From NCBI RefSeq assembly GCF_015355765.1, contig NZ_JACWNA010000003.1, positions 118,419 through 182,418 on the forward strand: DNA of 64,000 nt, in the 5' to 3' direction. Made by a program: the position numbers and the translations under genes. The stretch comes from Actinomyces haliotis. GTDB taxonomy: Bacteria; Actinomycetota; Actinomycetes; Actinomycetales; Actinomycetaceae. Below, piece after piece: positions 43,293 through 51,183 of the stretch. The first letter of the stretch is position 1, and every line of letters starts with the position of its first letter. Under the pieces are notes generated by a model. It did not search any database and was not told where the DNA came from. It saw nothing but the letters and a program-made list of their open reading frames with translations.

Positions 43293-44822
43293 TCAGAGCC
43301 CGAGCGCGGCCTGCAGCACCTCGTGCCGGCGCAGGACGTTGTCCGCCGGGGTCGCCAGCTCGGCGGAGACGACGGCGTCGAGGCGCTCGCGCACGCGCGC
43401 TGCGTAGGCCTCCGCCTCGCGGACGGCGCGGCGCCGTCGGGCGGCTGTCGCCCAGGCGAGCAGGACGACGCCGAGCACGATGAGCACCGCCGGTGCGACG
43501 GCCGCGGTGGCCGCACCACCGGCGCCTCCGAGGGCACCGCCCGTCACGGCGGCGAGAACGCCCCAGCCGACGCCGGCGACGAGGGCGAGGAGCCCCAGCC
43601 ACCAGGCGATCTCGATCCCGGCGCGGTGCGCGGCGGGGAGCCCCACGGCACCGGCAGCCTCACCGGTGGCCGTGGCGAGGGGCGCCGGGCGGGAGGCGGC
43701 CTGGTCGACGGCACGCACCCACGGCTCGGGCAGTCCCGGCGTCGTTCGGGCCAGCCACGAGTCGCGCACGGCCTCCGCCTCGGAGACGGCAGGCGCGCCG
43801 GGGTGGGCGAGGGCCGGCGGGCGCAGCCGGGCGAGGCCGGTGCGGATGGAGTCGGCGACAGCGGTGGCGCCGCCGGCGCGCATGAGGGCGTTCGCTGCGG
43901 CGGCGTCGATCTCGGCGTCGTGGGCGACGCGCCTCGGGGCGACGGCGCCGCGCAGCCGGCCGGTAATGGCGTCGAGCTCGGCGTCGGCGGTGCGGGCGGC
44001 GTTGGACTCGATGCCGACGCGGCCGCGCAGGATCTCGCGCAGGCGCGCCATGTTGTCGCCGCGGACGGCGGAGACGGGGAGGACCTCGACGTCAGTGAGG
44101 CCATCAGCAGCGAGGAGGGCGTGGACGTCGTCGAGGAGGGGCTGGACGCCGGACTCGGGAACGGTGTCGACCTGGTTGACGAGGACGAGCATGTCCTCCT
44201 CGCGGGCGCCGAGGTCGCGGAGGTAGCCCTCGTGGAGGGCAGCGTCGGCGTACTTCTGCGGGTCGACGACCCACAGCAGGACGTCGGCGACGGGCACGAG
44301 GCGGTCCACCTGGAGGGCGTGGTCGGTCGTGACGGAGTCGTAGTCGGGCACGTCGAGCAGGACGAGGCCCGCGAGCTCGTCCTCGTCGTGGGCGTCGAGC
44401 AGGGACTCGCGGCGGATCCGGCGCTTCGGTGCGACGCCGAGGAAGTCGAGAAGGGCCTCGGCGTCGTCGCCCCACGAGCAGGCGGCCGCGACGGATGTGG
44501 TAGGCCGGCGCACGCCGACGTCGGCGAAGTCGAGGCGGGACAGGGCGTTGAAGAGGGAGGACTTGCCGGATCCGGTCCCCCCGAAGAGGGCGACGACGGT
44601 GTGGTCCACGCCGAGCTCAAGGCGCTCCTCGACGCGGTCGAGGCCCTCACGGGCGGGGCCGGCGAGCCACGTGGGGACCTCGTCGCCAGCGGTCGCGAGT
44701 GCCGAGCGCAGGGTGTCGAGGCGGGTGGCGAGCCGGGCCGAGTACTCGGACTCGGCGCGGTGGCGGCCGGCGGAGCGCCCGGTCGCAGCACTGATAGAGG
44801 GCGTGGTGGGGGTGGATGTCAT
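43293..44822 (-). CDS. Dynamin/Era-like GTPase with C-terminal membrane anchor (second of a pair)
   Basis: The 509-residue protein has a GTPase domain with P-loop FGGTGSGKSSLFNAL near 81-95, G3 LLDVPDYDSV near 162-171 and G4 LVNQVDT near 222-228. Two hydrophobic segments follow near 410-460 (IEIAWWLGLLALVAGVGWGVL; APAVLIVLGVVLLAWATAA) with a short basic end. Such paired proteins are commonly annotated as dynamin-family or Era-like GTPases in actinobacteria. Its ATG overlaps the stop of the upstream GTPase (ATGA). Confidence 0.83.
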   Translation of the reverse strand: MTSTPTTPSISAATGRSAGRHRAESEYSARLATRLDTLRSALATAGDEVPTWLAGPAREGLDRVEERLELGVDHTVVALFGGTGSGKSSLFNALSRLDFADVGVRRPTTSVAAACSWGDDAEALLDFLGVAPKRRIRRESLLDAHDEDELAGLVLLDVPDYDSVTTDHALQVDRLVPVADVLLWVVDPQKYADAALHEGYLRDLGAREEDMLVLVNQVDTVPESGVQPLLDDVHALLAADGLTDVEVLPVSAVRGDNMARLREILRGRVGIESNAARTADAELDAITGRLRGAVAPRRVAHDAEIDAAAANALMRAGGATAVADSIRTGLARLRPPALAHPGAPAVSEAEAVRDSWLARTTPGLPEPWVRAVDQAASRPAPLATATGEAAGAVGLPAAHRAGIEIAWWLGLLALVAGVGWGVLAAVTGGALGGAGGAATAAVAPAVLIVLGVVLLAWATAARRRRAVREAEAYAARVRERLDAVVSAELATPADNVLRRHEVLQAALGL

Positions 44823-46522
44823 GCGGCGGCTCCGGGACGGGTGAGGGGCGTGAGCTCGCCGGCGCGCAGACGCAGGGCCGCTGCGAGCGAGGGGTCGGGT
44901 GCGGTCAGGGCCTGCGCGCCGCCGACGCCGACCCCGGAAGGGGACTCGACGGCGTCGGAGAGGGTGCGCTCGATCGTGGCGTCGAGGGCGGTGCGGGCAG
45001 CGGCGAGCGGCTCGTCGAGGCCCAGTCGGTCACAGGCCGCGCGGGTGCCGTCGACGCCGACGGCGGCGGCCAGGACGAGGTCCCGTGCGGCGTCAGCCGT
45101 GAGGCCGCACGGAGGCTGCGCGTGGCCCGGCAGCGCCGTGAGGCCGTCGGCCCAGGCGGTGACGGCGCGGCGGGCCACGGTCTCGCCGGCCGTGGCGCGG
45201 GCCGTGTCGGCGGGCGCATCGGTCGGGCCGGTGCTCGTCCGCTGGGCGCCGGCCACAGCGACCGGGGCGTCCTCGGCCTCGGCGTCGTCGTTCCCGCGGC
45301 TCGTGGCGGCGGCGCGCAGGCGGTCGGCCTCGACGGCGAGCGTGACGACGGCAGCGTCGAGCCGGGCCGCGATCGAGGTACGAGCCTCCTGCGCGACGGA
45401 GGCGAGAGCCTCGGAACGGCTCCTCTCGGCACGGCCGAGCAGGCCCCGGCGCAGGCGCTCGCCCTGGGAGAGCGAGGCGAGCGGGCCGCCCGAGGAGGCG
45501 AGGGAGACCCAGCGGGTGGACGGGGCTCCCTCCCCCAGGCGCCCGGTGCCGAGGTCCTCGCGCAGGACGGTGAGCCGCTCGGCGGGGAGGGCGGTGAGGG
45601 CGGCGTCGAGCGCGTCGGCTGCGTCCGCCTGGGCGTCGACGGCGTCGGCGAGGGCGGTGAGGTCGGTGCGCATCGCGGTCCACACGCCCCGACCGGTGCG
45701 GCTGATGAGGCCGGCGGCGCGGTGGCGGCCGGCGAGGGCGCGCAGCCAGGCGCGCAGCTCGGCGACGAGCTCGGTCGGCAGGAGGCCCTCGTTGGGGCCG
45801 ACGTCGGGCACGACGAAGAAGGGCGCGTCCGCGAGGCCGAGCGCGTCGAGGCGCTCGAGGAGGTCGCGGCGCACGACCTTGAGGGAGGCGTCCGGGACGC
45901 GGTTGAGGACGACGCCCGTCGGGGTGCCGCGCCGAGCCGCCTCCTCGAGCGAGGCCCAGGGGGTGTGGTCGCCGTAACGAGCAGCGGTGGTGACGAACAG
46001 CCAGAGGTCCGCGGCCTCGAGGAGACGGGCGGCGAGGCGACGGTTGCCGGCGTGCACGGAGTCGAGGTCCGAGGCGTCGACGAGGGCGAGGCCAGCCGGG
46101 ACGACCTCCGAGGTGACGGTGCGGCAGACCTGGGCGACGGGGTGCTCGGCGAGGGCGGCCGCGTCCTCGGTGCTGGTGACGAGAACGGGCGTGCGCGTGG
46201 TCGGGCGCAGGATGCCGGCCTCGGAGACCTCGCTGCCGAGGATCGAGTTGACGAGGGTGGACTTCCCGGCGCCTGTGGAGCCTCCGACGATGACGACAGC
46301 GGGCGCGTCGGCGTCGGCCAGGCGCGGGAGGACCTGGTCACGGAGCTGGTCGGTGAGGCGGTCGCGCAGGCGGCGGGCGTCGTCGACGCCGTCGGCGGCG
46401 AGCGGGAGGCTGAGGGACTGGAGGGAGGCGAGGGTGTCGCTGAGGACGTCGGAGAGCCGGCCTCGGCTGAGCGCGGTGACAGGGGCGTCGCCGTCGGGGC
46501 TCGAGGGGTCGGGGAGGGCCAT
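44819..46522 (-). CDS. Dynamin-like GTPase (first of a pair)
   Basis: The 567-residue protein has a P-loop VGGSTGAGKSTLVNS near 77-91, a G2 threonine stretch RPTTRTPVLV, G3-like LALVDASDLDSVHAGN, G4 VVLNRVPD and then long helices. It has no clear TM segment, so it probably acts with the membrane-anchored partner encoded downstream. ATG 46522 follows TAAGGT by 6 nt. A role in membrane remodelling is suggested by analogy with bacterial dynamin pairs only. Confidence 0.83.
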   Translation of the reverse strand: MALPDPSSPDGDAPVTALSRGRLSDVLSDTLASLQSLSLPLAADGVDDARRLRDRLTDQLRDQVLPRLADADAPAVVIVGGSTGAGKSTLVNSILGSEVSEAGILRPTTRTPVLVTSTEDAAALAEHPVAQVCRTVTSEVVPAGLALVDASDLDSVHAGNRRLAARLLEAADLWLFVTTAARYGDHTPWASLEEAARRGTPTGVVLNRVPDASLKVVRRDLLERLDALGLADAPFFVVPDVGPNEGLLPTELVAELRAWLRALAGRHRAAGLISRTGRGVWTAMRTDLTALADAVDAQADAADALDAALTALPAERLTVLREDLGTGRLGEGAPSTRWVSLASSGGPLASLSQGERLRRGLLGRAERSRSEALASVAQEARTSIAARLDAAVVTLAVEADRLRAAATSRGNDDAEAEDAPVAVAGAQRTSTGPTDAPADTARATAGETVARRAVTAWADGLTALPGHAQPPCGLTADAARDLVLAAAVGVDGTRAACDRLGLDEPLAAARTALDATIERTLSDAVESPSGVGVGGAQALTAPDPSLAAALRLRAGELTPLTRPGAAA

Positions 46523-46528
46523 GGGGCC

Positions 46529-46534
46529 ACCTTA
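46529..46534 (-). promoter_or_regulatory. -10 box of a leaderless transcript (GTPase pair)
   Basis: TAAGGT on the minus strand, 6 nt before ATG 46522. Confidence 0.5.
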
Positions 46535-46669
46535 GGAGGGGGTGGCGACGGACCCCGGTATTGGTCCGCAGGGTGCGCGCCCCGGGCGGGGCACGCGTCC
46601 ACCGGACGGAGGAGCCCGCGCGCTTGGGCGGATCGGCGTCGGGGGGGGGCGAGCCCGCGAGCGCGGTGG

Positions 46670-46742
46670 TGCCCCCGGCCGGACTCGAACCGGCAACCTG
46701 CGGATTAGAAGGCCGATGCTCTATCCATTGAGCTACGGAGGC
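46670..46742 (-). tRNA. tRNA-Arg(TCT)
   Basis: 73 nt. The acceptor stem GCCTCCG pairs with CGGGGGC, discriminator A, and the anticodon loop CTTCTAA gives TCT. CCA is encoded (46669-46667). A run of ten G lies near 46641-46650. Confidence 0.96.
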
Positions 46743-46938
46743 GGGCCCCCCACCCGCCTCGGGCGCCGGGAGCGCGCCAAGACTACGACACGCGGGAGCC
46801 GTCCCGGCACGACGACCACCACGCGCACAGGCGCCGCGGCCCCGGCCGCGCCCTCCCCCGGGCCACGTGCCCCCGGCCCCTCGGACGCGCTCGCCGCCTA
46901 CGCCGCGCACCCGCCAGGGACCGCGATCACGCCGGCGC

Positions 46939-46944
46939 TAGACT
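46939..46944 (+). promoter_or_regulatory. -10 box of a leaderless transcript (orn)
   Basis: TAGACT, 7 nt before GTG 46952; this favours the GTG over ATG 46964. Confidence 0.5.
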
Positions 46945-46951
46945 TCCCACC

Positions 46952-47584
46952 GTGAGTCGACAGATGAGTACCTCAGATCCCCTGGTGTGGATCGACTGCG
47001 AGATGACCGGCCTCGACCTCAGCGCGGACGCGCTCATCGAGGTCGCCGTGGTCGTGACCGACTACGAGCTCAAGCCGCTGGGCGAGGGCATCGACGTCCT
47101 CATCAAGCCCCCGGCCGTCGCCCTGGAGCAGATGAACGACTTCGTGCGCAAGATGCACACCTCCTCCGGCCTGCTCGACGAGCTCGAGGAGGGCCTCACG
47201 ATGGAGGAGGCGCAGCGCCAGGTCCTCGACTACGTGAAGTCCCTGGTCCCGGAGGCCCGCACGGCGCAGCTCGCCGGCAACTCGGTGGGCACGGACAAGA
47301 CCTTCCTCGCGCGCGACATGCCCGAGCTCATCGACTACCTGCACTACCGGATCGTGGACGTCTCCTCGATCAAGGAGCTGGCGAAGCGGTGGTACCCGCG
47401 CACCTACTTCCAGTCCCCGGAGAAGCACGGCGGCCACCGCGCGCTCGCGGACATCCTCGAGTCGATCGACGAGCTGCGCTACTACCGCGCCGTCCTCTTC
47501 CCCAAGGGCGAGGGCCCGACGAGCGAGGAGTGCCAGGCCGTGGCGGAGGACATCGTCGCGCACCCGACGGCGGACCGCGCCTGA
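46952..47584 (+). CDS. orn: Oligoribonuclease
   Basis: The 210-residue DEDDh exonuclease degrades 2-5 nt RNA and pGpG. Visible are WIDCEMTGLD (first D and E), GNSVGTDKTFLARDMPEL (second D), VDVSSIKELAKRWYP, and HGGHRALADILESI with the catalytic His and last Asp. It has normal length. Starts at GTG 46952 or, four codons later, ATG 46964. Confidence 0.97.
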   Translation: MSRQMSTSDPLVWIDCEMTGLDLSADALIEVAVVVTDYELKPLGEGIDVLIKPPAVALEQMNDFVRKMHTSSGLLDELEEGLTMEEAQRQVLDYVKSLVPEARTAQLAGNSVGTDKTFLARDMPELIDYLHYRIVDVSSIKELAKRWYPRTYFQSPEKHGGHRALADILESIDELRYYRAVLFPKGEGPTSEECQAVAEDIVAHPTADRA

Positions 47585-47609
47585 TCCGCTCCCCTGAGCC
47601 ATCCGACGA

Positions 47610-47641
47610 CGCCGGTCGCCGCCTCCGCGCGGTGGCCGGCG
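47610..47641 (+). terminator. Terminator of orn
   Basis: CGCCGGTCGCCGC (47610-47622) pairs with GCGGTGGCCGGCG (47629-47641), with two G-U pairs in RNA. Confidence 0.6.
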
Positions 47642-47845
47642 TTGCCGCTTCCGACCCCGGCCGATCCCGTCCACGTCGCAACGTCTGGCTGCCCCCTCCC
47701 GCCCGAGCTCGCCCCGCCCCGTCGCGGCCCGCCCCGCCCGAGCTCGCCGCGCCCAGCGGGCCCCGCTCCATCGCACCCTGAGCCGTCCGACGTCGGCACC
47801 TGGGGCGCCGCTCAGCACCACGTGACGCAGTGCACGGGCTCCGGT

Positions 47846-47875
47846 TTGGCCCATCCCGGTACGAGCCGATAAAGT
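47846..47875 (+). promoter_or_regulatory. Promoter of tRNA-His
   Basis: -35 TTGGCC (47846-47851) and -10 TAAAGT (47870-47875), spacing 18 bp. Confidence 0.6.
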
Positions 47876-47905
47876 ACCGACTCGTTGCGACGCGTTCGCA
47901 GCGAT

Positions 47906-47979
47906 GGTGGCTGTAGCTCAGTTGGCAGAGCGCTTGGTTGTGGTCCAGGAGGTCGCGGGTTCAAGCCCCGTTAGCCACC
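47906..47979 (+). tRNA. tRNA-His(GTG)
   Basis: The extra G-1 at 47906 faces discriminator C at 47979. The acceptor GTGGCTG pairs with TAGCCAC, and the anticodon loop TTGTGGT gives GTG. CCA is encoded (47980-47982). The lower-GC gene island begins right after its terminator. Confidence 0.96.
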
Positions 47980-47984
47980 CCATC

Positions 47985-48019
47985 ACGAAGGCCCCGGCTC
48001 ATCGAGTCGGGGCCTTCGT
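47985..48019 (+). terminator. Terminator of tRNA-His
   Basis: ACGAAGGCCCCG (47985-47996) pairs perfectly with CGGGGCCTTCGT (48008-48019). Confidence 0.75.
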
Positions 48020-48085
48020 CGTGCCCGACGCGCCGCTCACACGATCCCGACGTGAGTCGCCTCATCCACGCGCAGATAATTGTCA

Positions 48086-48097
48086 TGCACGCGTGCA
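48086..48097. promoter_or_regulatory. Palindrome in the promoter of the HicA-like gene
   Basis: TGCACGCGTGCA is a perfect 12-bp palindrome. It follows TTGTCA (48080-48085, possible -35) and precedes TTCACT/CACTAT (48103-48110, possible -10), a typical operator position. Confidence 0.45.
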
Positions 48098-48138
48098 AGA
48101 CTTTCACTATTGGCACAGGGTTCGAGGAGGTCATCCGG

Positions 48139-48771
48139 ATGACGAAAGACGTCTGGAGCCACCAGAACAAGACGTGGCAGGAGGTCCTTGAGGTAGCACG
48201 CGAGTACGGCTGGCACGCCGAGCGCGCCTCCAACCATGGAGGGCTGATCCTCCAGTGCCCAGAGCACGCTCCGGAGCACCGGATCCGAATCTTCTCCACG
48301 GGGCGAGGAACCGAATCCGTGGCACAGTCCTCCCTCAAGAGGGTGCAGCGATGCGGTCATCGCGATGTGTCGGTGGTTTTGACGACGATCCGCACGCGTC
48401 TCGACGGTGCAGAGCGGCTGCTCGACGGCGCCGAGGCACTCCTCGCCCTCGCGGATGCCGAGCAGCGAATCGAGGACATCCTCGCGAACCTCGACGACGC
48501 GAGCGGTGTCCTGAGTGAGATGGAGCAGGACTTCGACGCAGCCATGATCGACCAGGAGGCGGCGCAGCGCCGTGCCGCGGCGAGCCTCGGTGGGGAACGC
48601 TCCTCGATGGCCCCTGCGGACCTGACACGGGACGCCACCTCATCCCTCAGGGAGGCCAATCTGAAGCTGCGCGACGACCTGCCTCGCAGGCACTCCGAGT
48701 GGCAGCACCTCAAGGAGCGGCACGACTCCCTGAAGCAGAGCCTGCTGTCGCTTCGCTCCGAGCTCCGCTGA
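48139..48771 (+). CDS. HicA-like protein with C-terminal coiled coil (candidate toxin)
   Basis: The 210-residue product starts at ATG 48139 with GGAGG 9 nt upstream; the frame is open further back. Residues 12-75 fit the small double-stranded-RNA-binding fold of HicA-type mRNA interferases: WQEVLEVAREYGWHAER, then SNHGGLILQCP with His33 where HicA has its catalytic His, then HRIRIFSTGRGTESVAQSSLKRVQRCGH. Residues 85-210 are a charged coiled coil, unusual for HicA proteins, which are normally about 60-80 residues. The assignment is from pattern and context. Codons are visibly less GC-biased than those of neighbouring genes. Confidence 0.6.
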   Translation: MTKDVWSHQNKTWQEVLEVAREYGWHAERASNHGGLILQCPEHAPEHRIRIFSTGRGTESVAQSSLKRVQRCGHRDVSVVLTTIRTRLDGAERLLDGAEALLALADAEQRIEDILANLDDASGVLSEMEQDFDAAMIDQEAAQRRAAASLGGERSSMAPADLTRDATSSLREANLKLRDDLPRRHSEWQHLKERHDSLKQSLLSLRSELR

Positions 48772-48802
48772 ACGCTGTGGGAATACCCACGCGCAAATCC
48801 GG

Positions 48803-48830
48803 TTGGCACTTGTCAACCTTCACGTACAGT
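48803..48830 (+). promoter_or_regulatory. Promoter of the HTH/SecB-like operon
   Basis: -35 TTGGCA (48803-48808) and -10 TACAGT (48825-48830), 16 bp apart. An imperfect palindrome TTGGCACTTGTCAA (48803-48816) covers the -35 and may be an operator. Confidence 0.5.
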
Positions 48831-48849
48831 ATCGGCAGGAGGAACCACC

Positions 48850-49482
48850 ATGGAGTACCCCACTGTTGAGGTCACGCTCAGCGTGACTGGCATTGACCTT
48901 GATGATGAGTCGACCGCCGAGTTGCTCGGAGCCCGTTTCCCGCTGATCTTGTGGGAGGAGCGTCCAGGTCTGACACTCATGACGCTCAACGTCGCGGCAC
49001 CTCGTGCGCTGGATGAGGCGGTCATCACCTACCGCGATCTCGCACGGGCCGTCCCAGCCCTGCGCCTCGTGGGCGTCCACCGGGATCTCGTGACTACCTC
49101 TCAGATCGCTGTACGGGTCGGCGTCTCCCGCGAGGCCGTGCGGAAGTGGACGAGCCGCTCTGACTTCCCTGCCGTGTTTGACTGCGTCGGCATCGACTTC
49201 CAGCGGCTCTGGGCATGGACCCAGATCGTCGAGTGGTTGCGAACCCGCCGTGGGGTCTTGGTGGACGACTCGCTCCTCACGCTCGAGGAGATGAGTCAGC
49301 TGGAGACCGCTCTCGCCCGCGTGACGTCAACGGCACCTCAGTGGAAGGACCTGCCGGCTGCCGGACGCCCGTCTCCACGAACGACTACGGCGACGATGGC
49401 GCAGGTGGTCCGGCTCAAGCCCGCCATGGCCCCGCGCACCGACGCCTGGGCTACACCGGCCACCAGGGAGAAGGTCTCGTGA
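48850..49482 (+). CDS. HTH protein, candidate antitoxin
   Basis: The 210-residue product has AGGAGG 7 nt before ATG 48850. Residues 1-75 form an alpha/beta domain (TVEVTLSVTGIDLDDES, PGLTLMTLNVAA) likely for dimerisation. Residues 81-125 hold an AlpA/MerR-like helix-turn-helix (VTTSQIAVRVGVSREAVRKW, then DFPAVF and LWAWTQIVEWL). The last 50 residues are basic, low in structure and contain two Trp (APQWKDLP; RTDAWATPA), which could be a chaperone-binding tail. GC content is low for the window. The stop overlaps the next start (GTGA). Confidence 0.75.
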   Translation: MEYPTVEVTLSVTGIDLDDESTAELLGARFPLILWEERPGLTLMTLNVAAPRALDEAVITYRDLARAVPALRLVGVHRDLVTTSQIAVRVGVSREAVRKWTSRSDFPAVFDCVGIDFQRLWAWTQIVEWLRTRRGVLVDDSLLTLEEMSQLETALARVTSTAPQWKDLPAAGRPSPRTTTATMAQVVRLKPAMAPRTDAWATPATREKVS

Positions 49483-49997
49483 GTGAGCCGGACGCCAAGG
49501 TGACTCACTCCCGCTCAGTCGCTGAGCACGCCGGGATCGCGGCGATCGTCGCGGGCACTGAGCTGCGCAACGTGCGCGTCGACGAGGTGCACGCGGGTCC
49601 GGTTGGTGCAGTCGGCCCCGAGATGCAGATCGACGTGACCCCACTTCCACCCCAGTACGACTGGTCGAGCGACCCGGAGATGCTGCTTGTGCGGGTCGGC
49701 CACTCACTCACGTGCCGGCTCGACGGGTCCGAGGGCGGCGAGACACCGATCATCGTCTTCCACGTCGCGGAGTTCTCCGCCGAGCCGGACCTGGTCGTGG
49801 AAGACGCTGATCTCGCGGCGTGGATCCAGACGAACGCGTACTTCCTCGTCTACCCGTACGTCCGTCAGTCCCTCACGGCTCTTACGGCAGCACTCGGCCT
49901 GCCTCCGCTGGTCCTCGGCTATCTGCGTCGGGACGAGCTACCGAGCTTTGGAGCGCCTGCGGCGTCCCAGGCTGGCGATGTGGGTGCACCGGCCTGA
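49479..49997 (+). CDS. SecB-like chaperone
   Basis: The 172-residue protein matches the SecB fold. The first strand LRNVRVDEVHAGPV is followed by a central MLLVRVGHSLTCRLDGSEGGETPIIVFHVAEFSA (compare the E. coli E-V-V-L-R-V-T-V-T strand). The helix FLVYPYVRQSLTALTAALGLPPLVL corresponds to I-L-F-P-Y-A-R-E...F-P-x-L-x-L in SecB. Actinobacteria normally lack a general SecB; the known exceptions (M. tuberculosis Rv1957) serve toxin-antitoxin pairs. GGAGAAGG precedes GTG 49479, which overlaps the HTH gene stop. Confidence 0.82.
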   Translation: MSEPDAKVTHSRSVAEHAGIAAIVAGTELRNVRVDEVHAGPVGAVGPEMQIDVTPLPPQYDWSSDPEMLLVRVGHSLTCRLDGSEGGETPIIVFHVAEFSAEPDLVVEDADLAAWIQTNAYFLVYPYVRQSLTALTAALGLPPLVLGYLRRDELPSFGAPAASQAGDVGAPA

Positions 49998-50011
49998 GCA
50001 CGTCACTGCCG

Positions 50012-51043
50012 ATGAGGACCGCAGTAAAGCGCCCTGCCCACGCCACGAGTCACCTCCTCGCGGGTCCTCGCGGTCGGCGTCTCCTGCTCGACCTGCTCCT
50101 CGATGACCGCGAGACCTGGCGTCCCGAGCTCGAGTCTCTGAGCGCGCGCGACCTCGCCGCCCGGCTCGCACCGCTCCCCCTGCCGCGTCTCACCGAGGGC
50201 TCGCTCATCCGCGCGCTGAGCGTGCGGGTCGGGCAGGCCCTGTACTGGCAGCCGCAGGAACCGTTCGAGACAGTGCTCGCCGCCCCGCCCGTCGTGGACG
50301 CGCTTCGCCGCGTGGCCGCGCACGTGGCGTCATCCCCGCTCACCGAGTGGTGGTGGTCCACCATGAGCTCCTCGCAGGCCCAGGTCACGTGGGCCGACGA
50401 CGACGCCCCTCCGGCTCCCGTTCTGGGTCACCCCGCCGCAGCCCTGCAGGACGACGTCGTCCTGCGCACGCAGATGGAGGACGCGGCCTCCACTACCCCG
50501 TTCCCGGACGCCCCGGCCGACGACGCCTCGGGCGCGTGGTGGTCGACGCCGTCTCGATGCGTGCCGACGTCGTCGCGGCGTCTGTCGGACGGCTCCCCCG
50601 TCGGCCTGTGGTGCGAGGAGGACGGCGACGGAGCGGTGCGAGCGGTCGTGCGCGGCGTCCACGTCCCCGACGACGCGCACGTTCTTGAGATCCGCTCGCC
50701 GGAGGACTGGGCTGACCTGTGCCGCCGGCACCCGCTCGTCGTCACGCGATCGGTGCGCCACGACTGGTTCTGCACGACCGGCCGTGACGGCGCCTGGGTG
50801 ATGCCGGACTGGGCCGCGGTGGCGGCCGACGGCGTCGACGGCGTCCACCTGCCGGTGGCCTCGTACCTCGCGCTCGCCGGTCGCGCCATCGAGGTGGATG
50901 ACGGCGTGGCGAGCGTCGTCGCCGGATGGAACCCGGACGAGACCTTCGGGCTGAGCGGGCTGACCCCTGCAGGCTCCGACGTCGTCGCGTGGCGCTTCAC
51001 GCCGGACGAGTACGTCGGGACCTGGGAGCCTGGGGTCGGCTGA
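50012..51043 (+). CDS. Conserved actinobacterial protein of unknown function
   Basis: The 343-residue protein starts 14 bp after the SecB-like gene, so it may belong to its operon, although its codon use is GC-rich like the core genome. The N-terminal third is helical and Leu/Arg-rich (LLLDLLLDDRETWRPEL, VGQALYWQPQEPFETVL, WWWSTMSSSQAQVTW). The C-terminal domain contains HVLEIRSPEDWADLCRRHP, TRSVRHDWFCTTGRDGAWVMPDW, HLPVASYLALAGRAI and AGWNPDETFGL. I recognise this as a recurring actinobacterial pattern without a known activity. ADP-ribosyltransferase-like or other toxin folds are possible but not shown. Confidence 0.75.
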   Translation: MRTAVKRPAHATSHLLAGPRGRRLLLDLLLDDRETWRPELESLSARDLAARLAPLPLPRLTEGSLIRALSVRVGQALYWQPQEPFETVLAAPPVVDALRRVAAHVASSPLTEWWWSTMSSSQAQVTWADDDAPPAPVLGHPAAALQDDVVLRTQMEDAASTTPFPDAPADDASGAWWSTPSRCVPTSSRRLSDGSPVGLWCEEDGDGAVRAVVRGVHVPDDAHVLEIRSPEDWADLCRRHPLVVTRSVRHDWFCTTGRDGAWVMPDWAAVAADGVDGVHLPVASYLALAGRAIEVDDGVASVVAGWNPDETFGLSGLTPAGSDVVAWRFTPDEYVGTWEPGVG

Positions 51044-51183
51044 GCTCGACCGGTGCCCGGCTGACCGCTACCTGCGCGCGGTTTCGCGGCGCCGTGCTCG
51101 GCACCAACCAGACGCCTGCGGACGAGAGCGACGCCGACGGCGCATCGCTCGTCCAGGGACGTCCTGCTCGCGCACGTACGAAG

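Noticed and set aside
47906..51183. Integrated element with integrase and att sites at tRNA-His
   Set aside because: I found no integrase gene and no second copy of the tRNA 3' end near 51044-51183, so only the position and base composition hint at acquisition.
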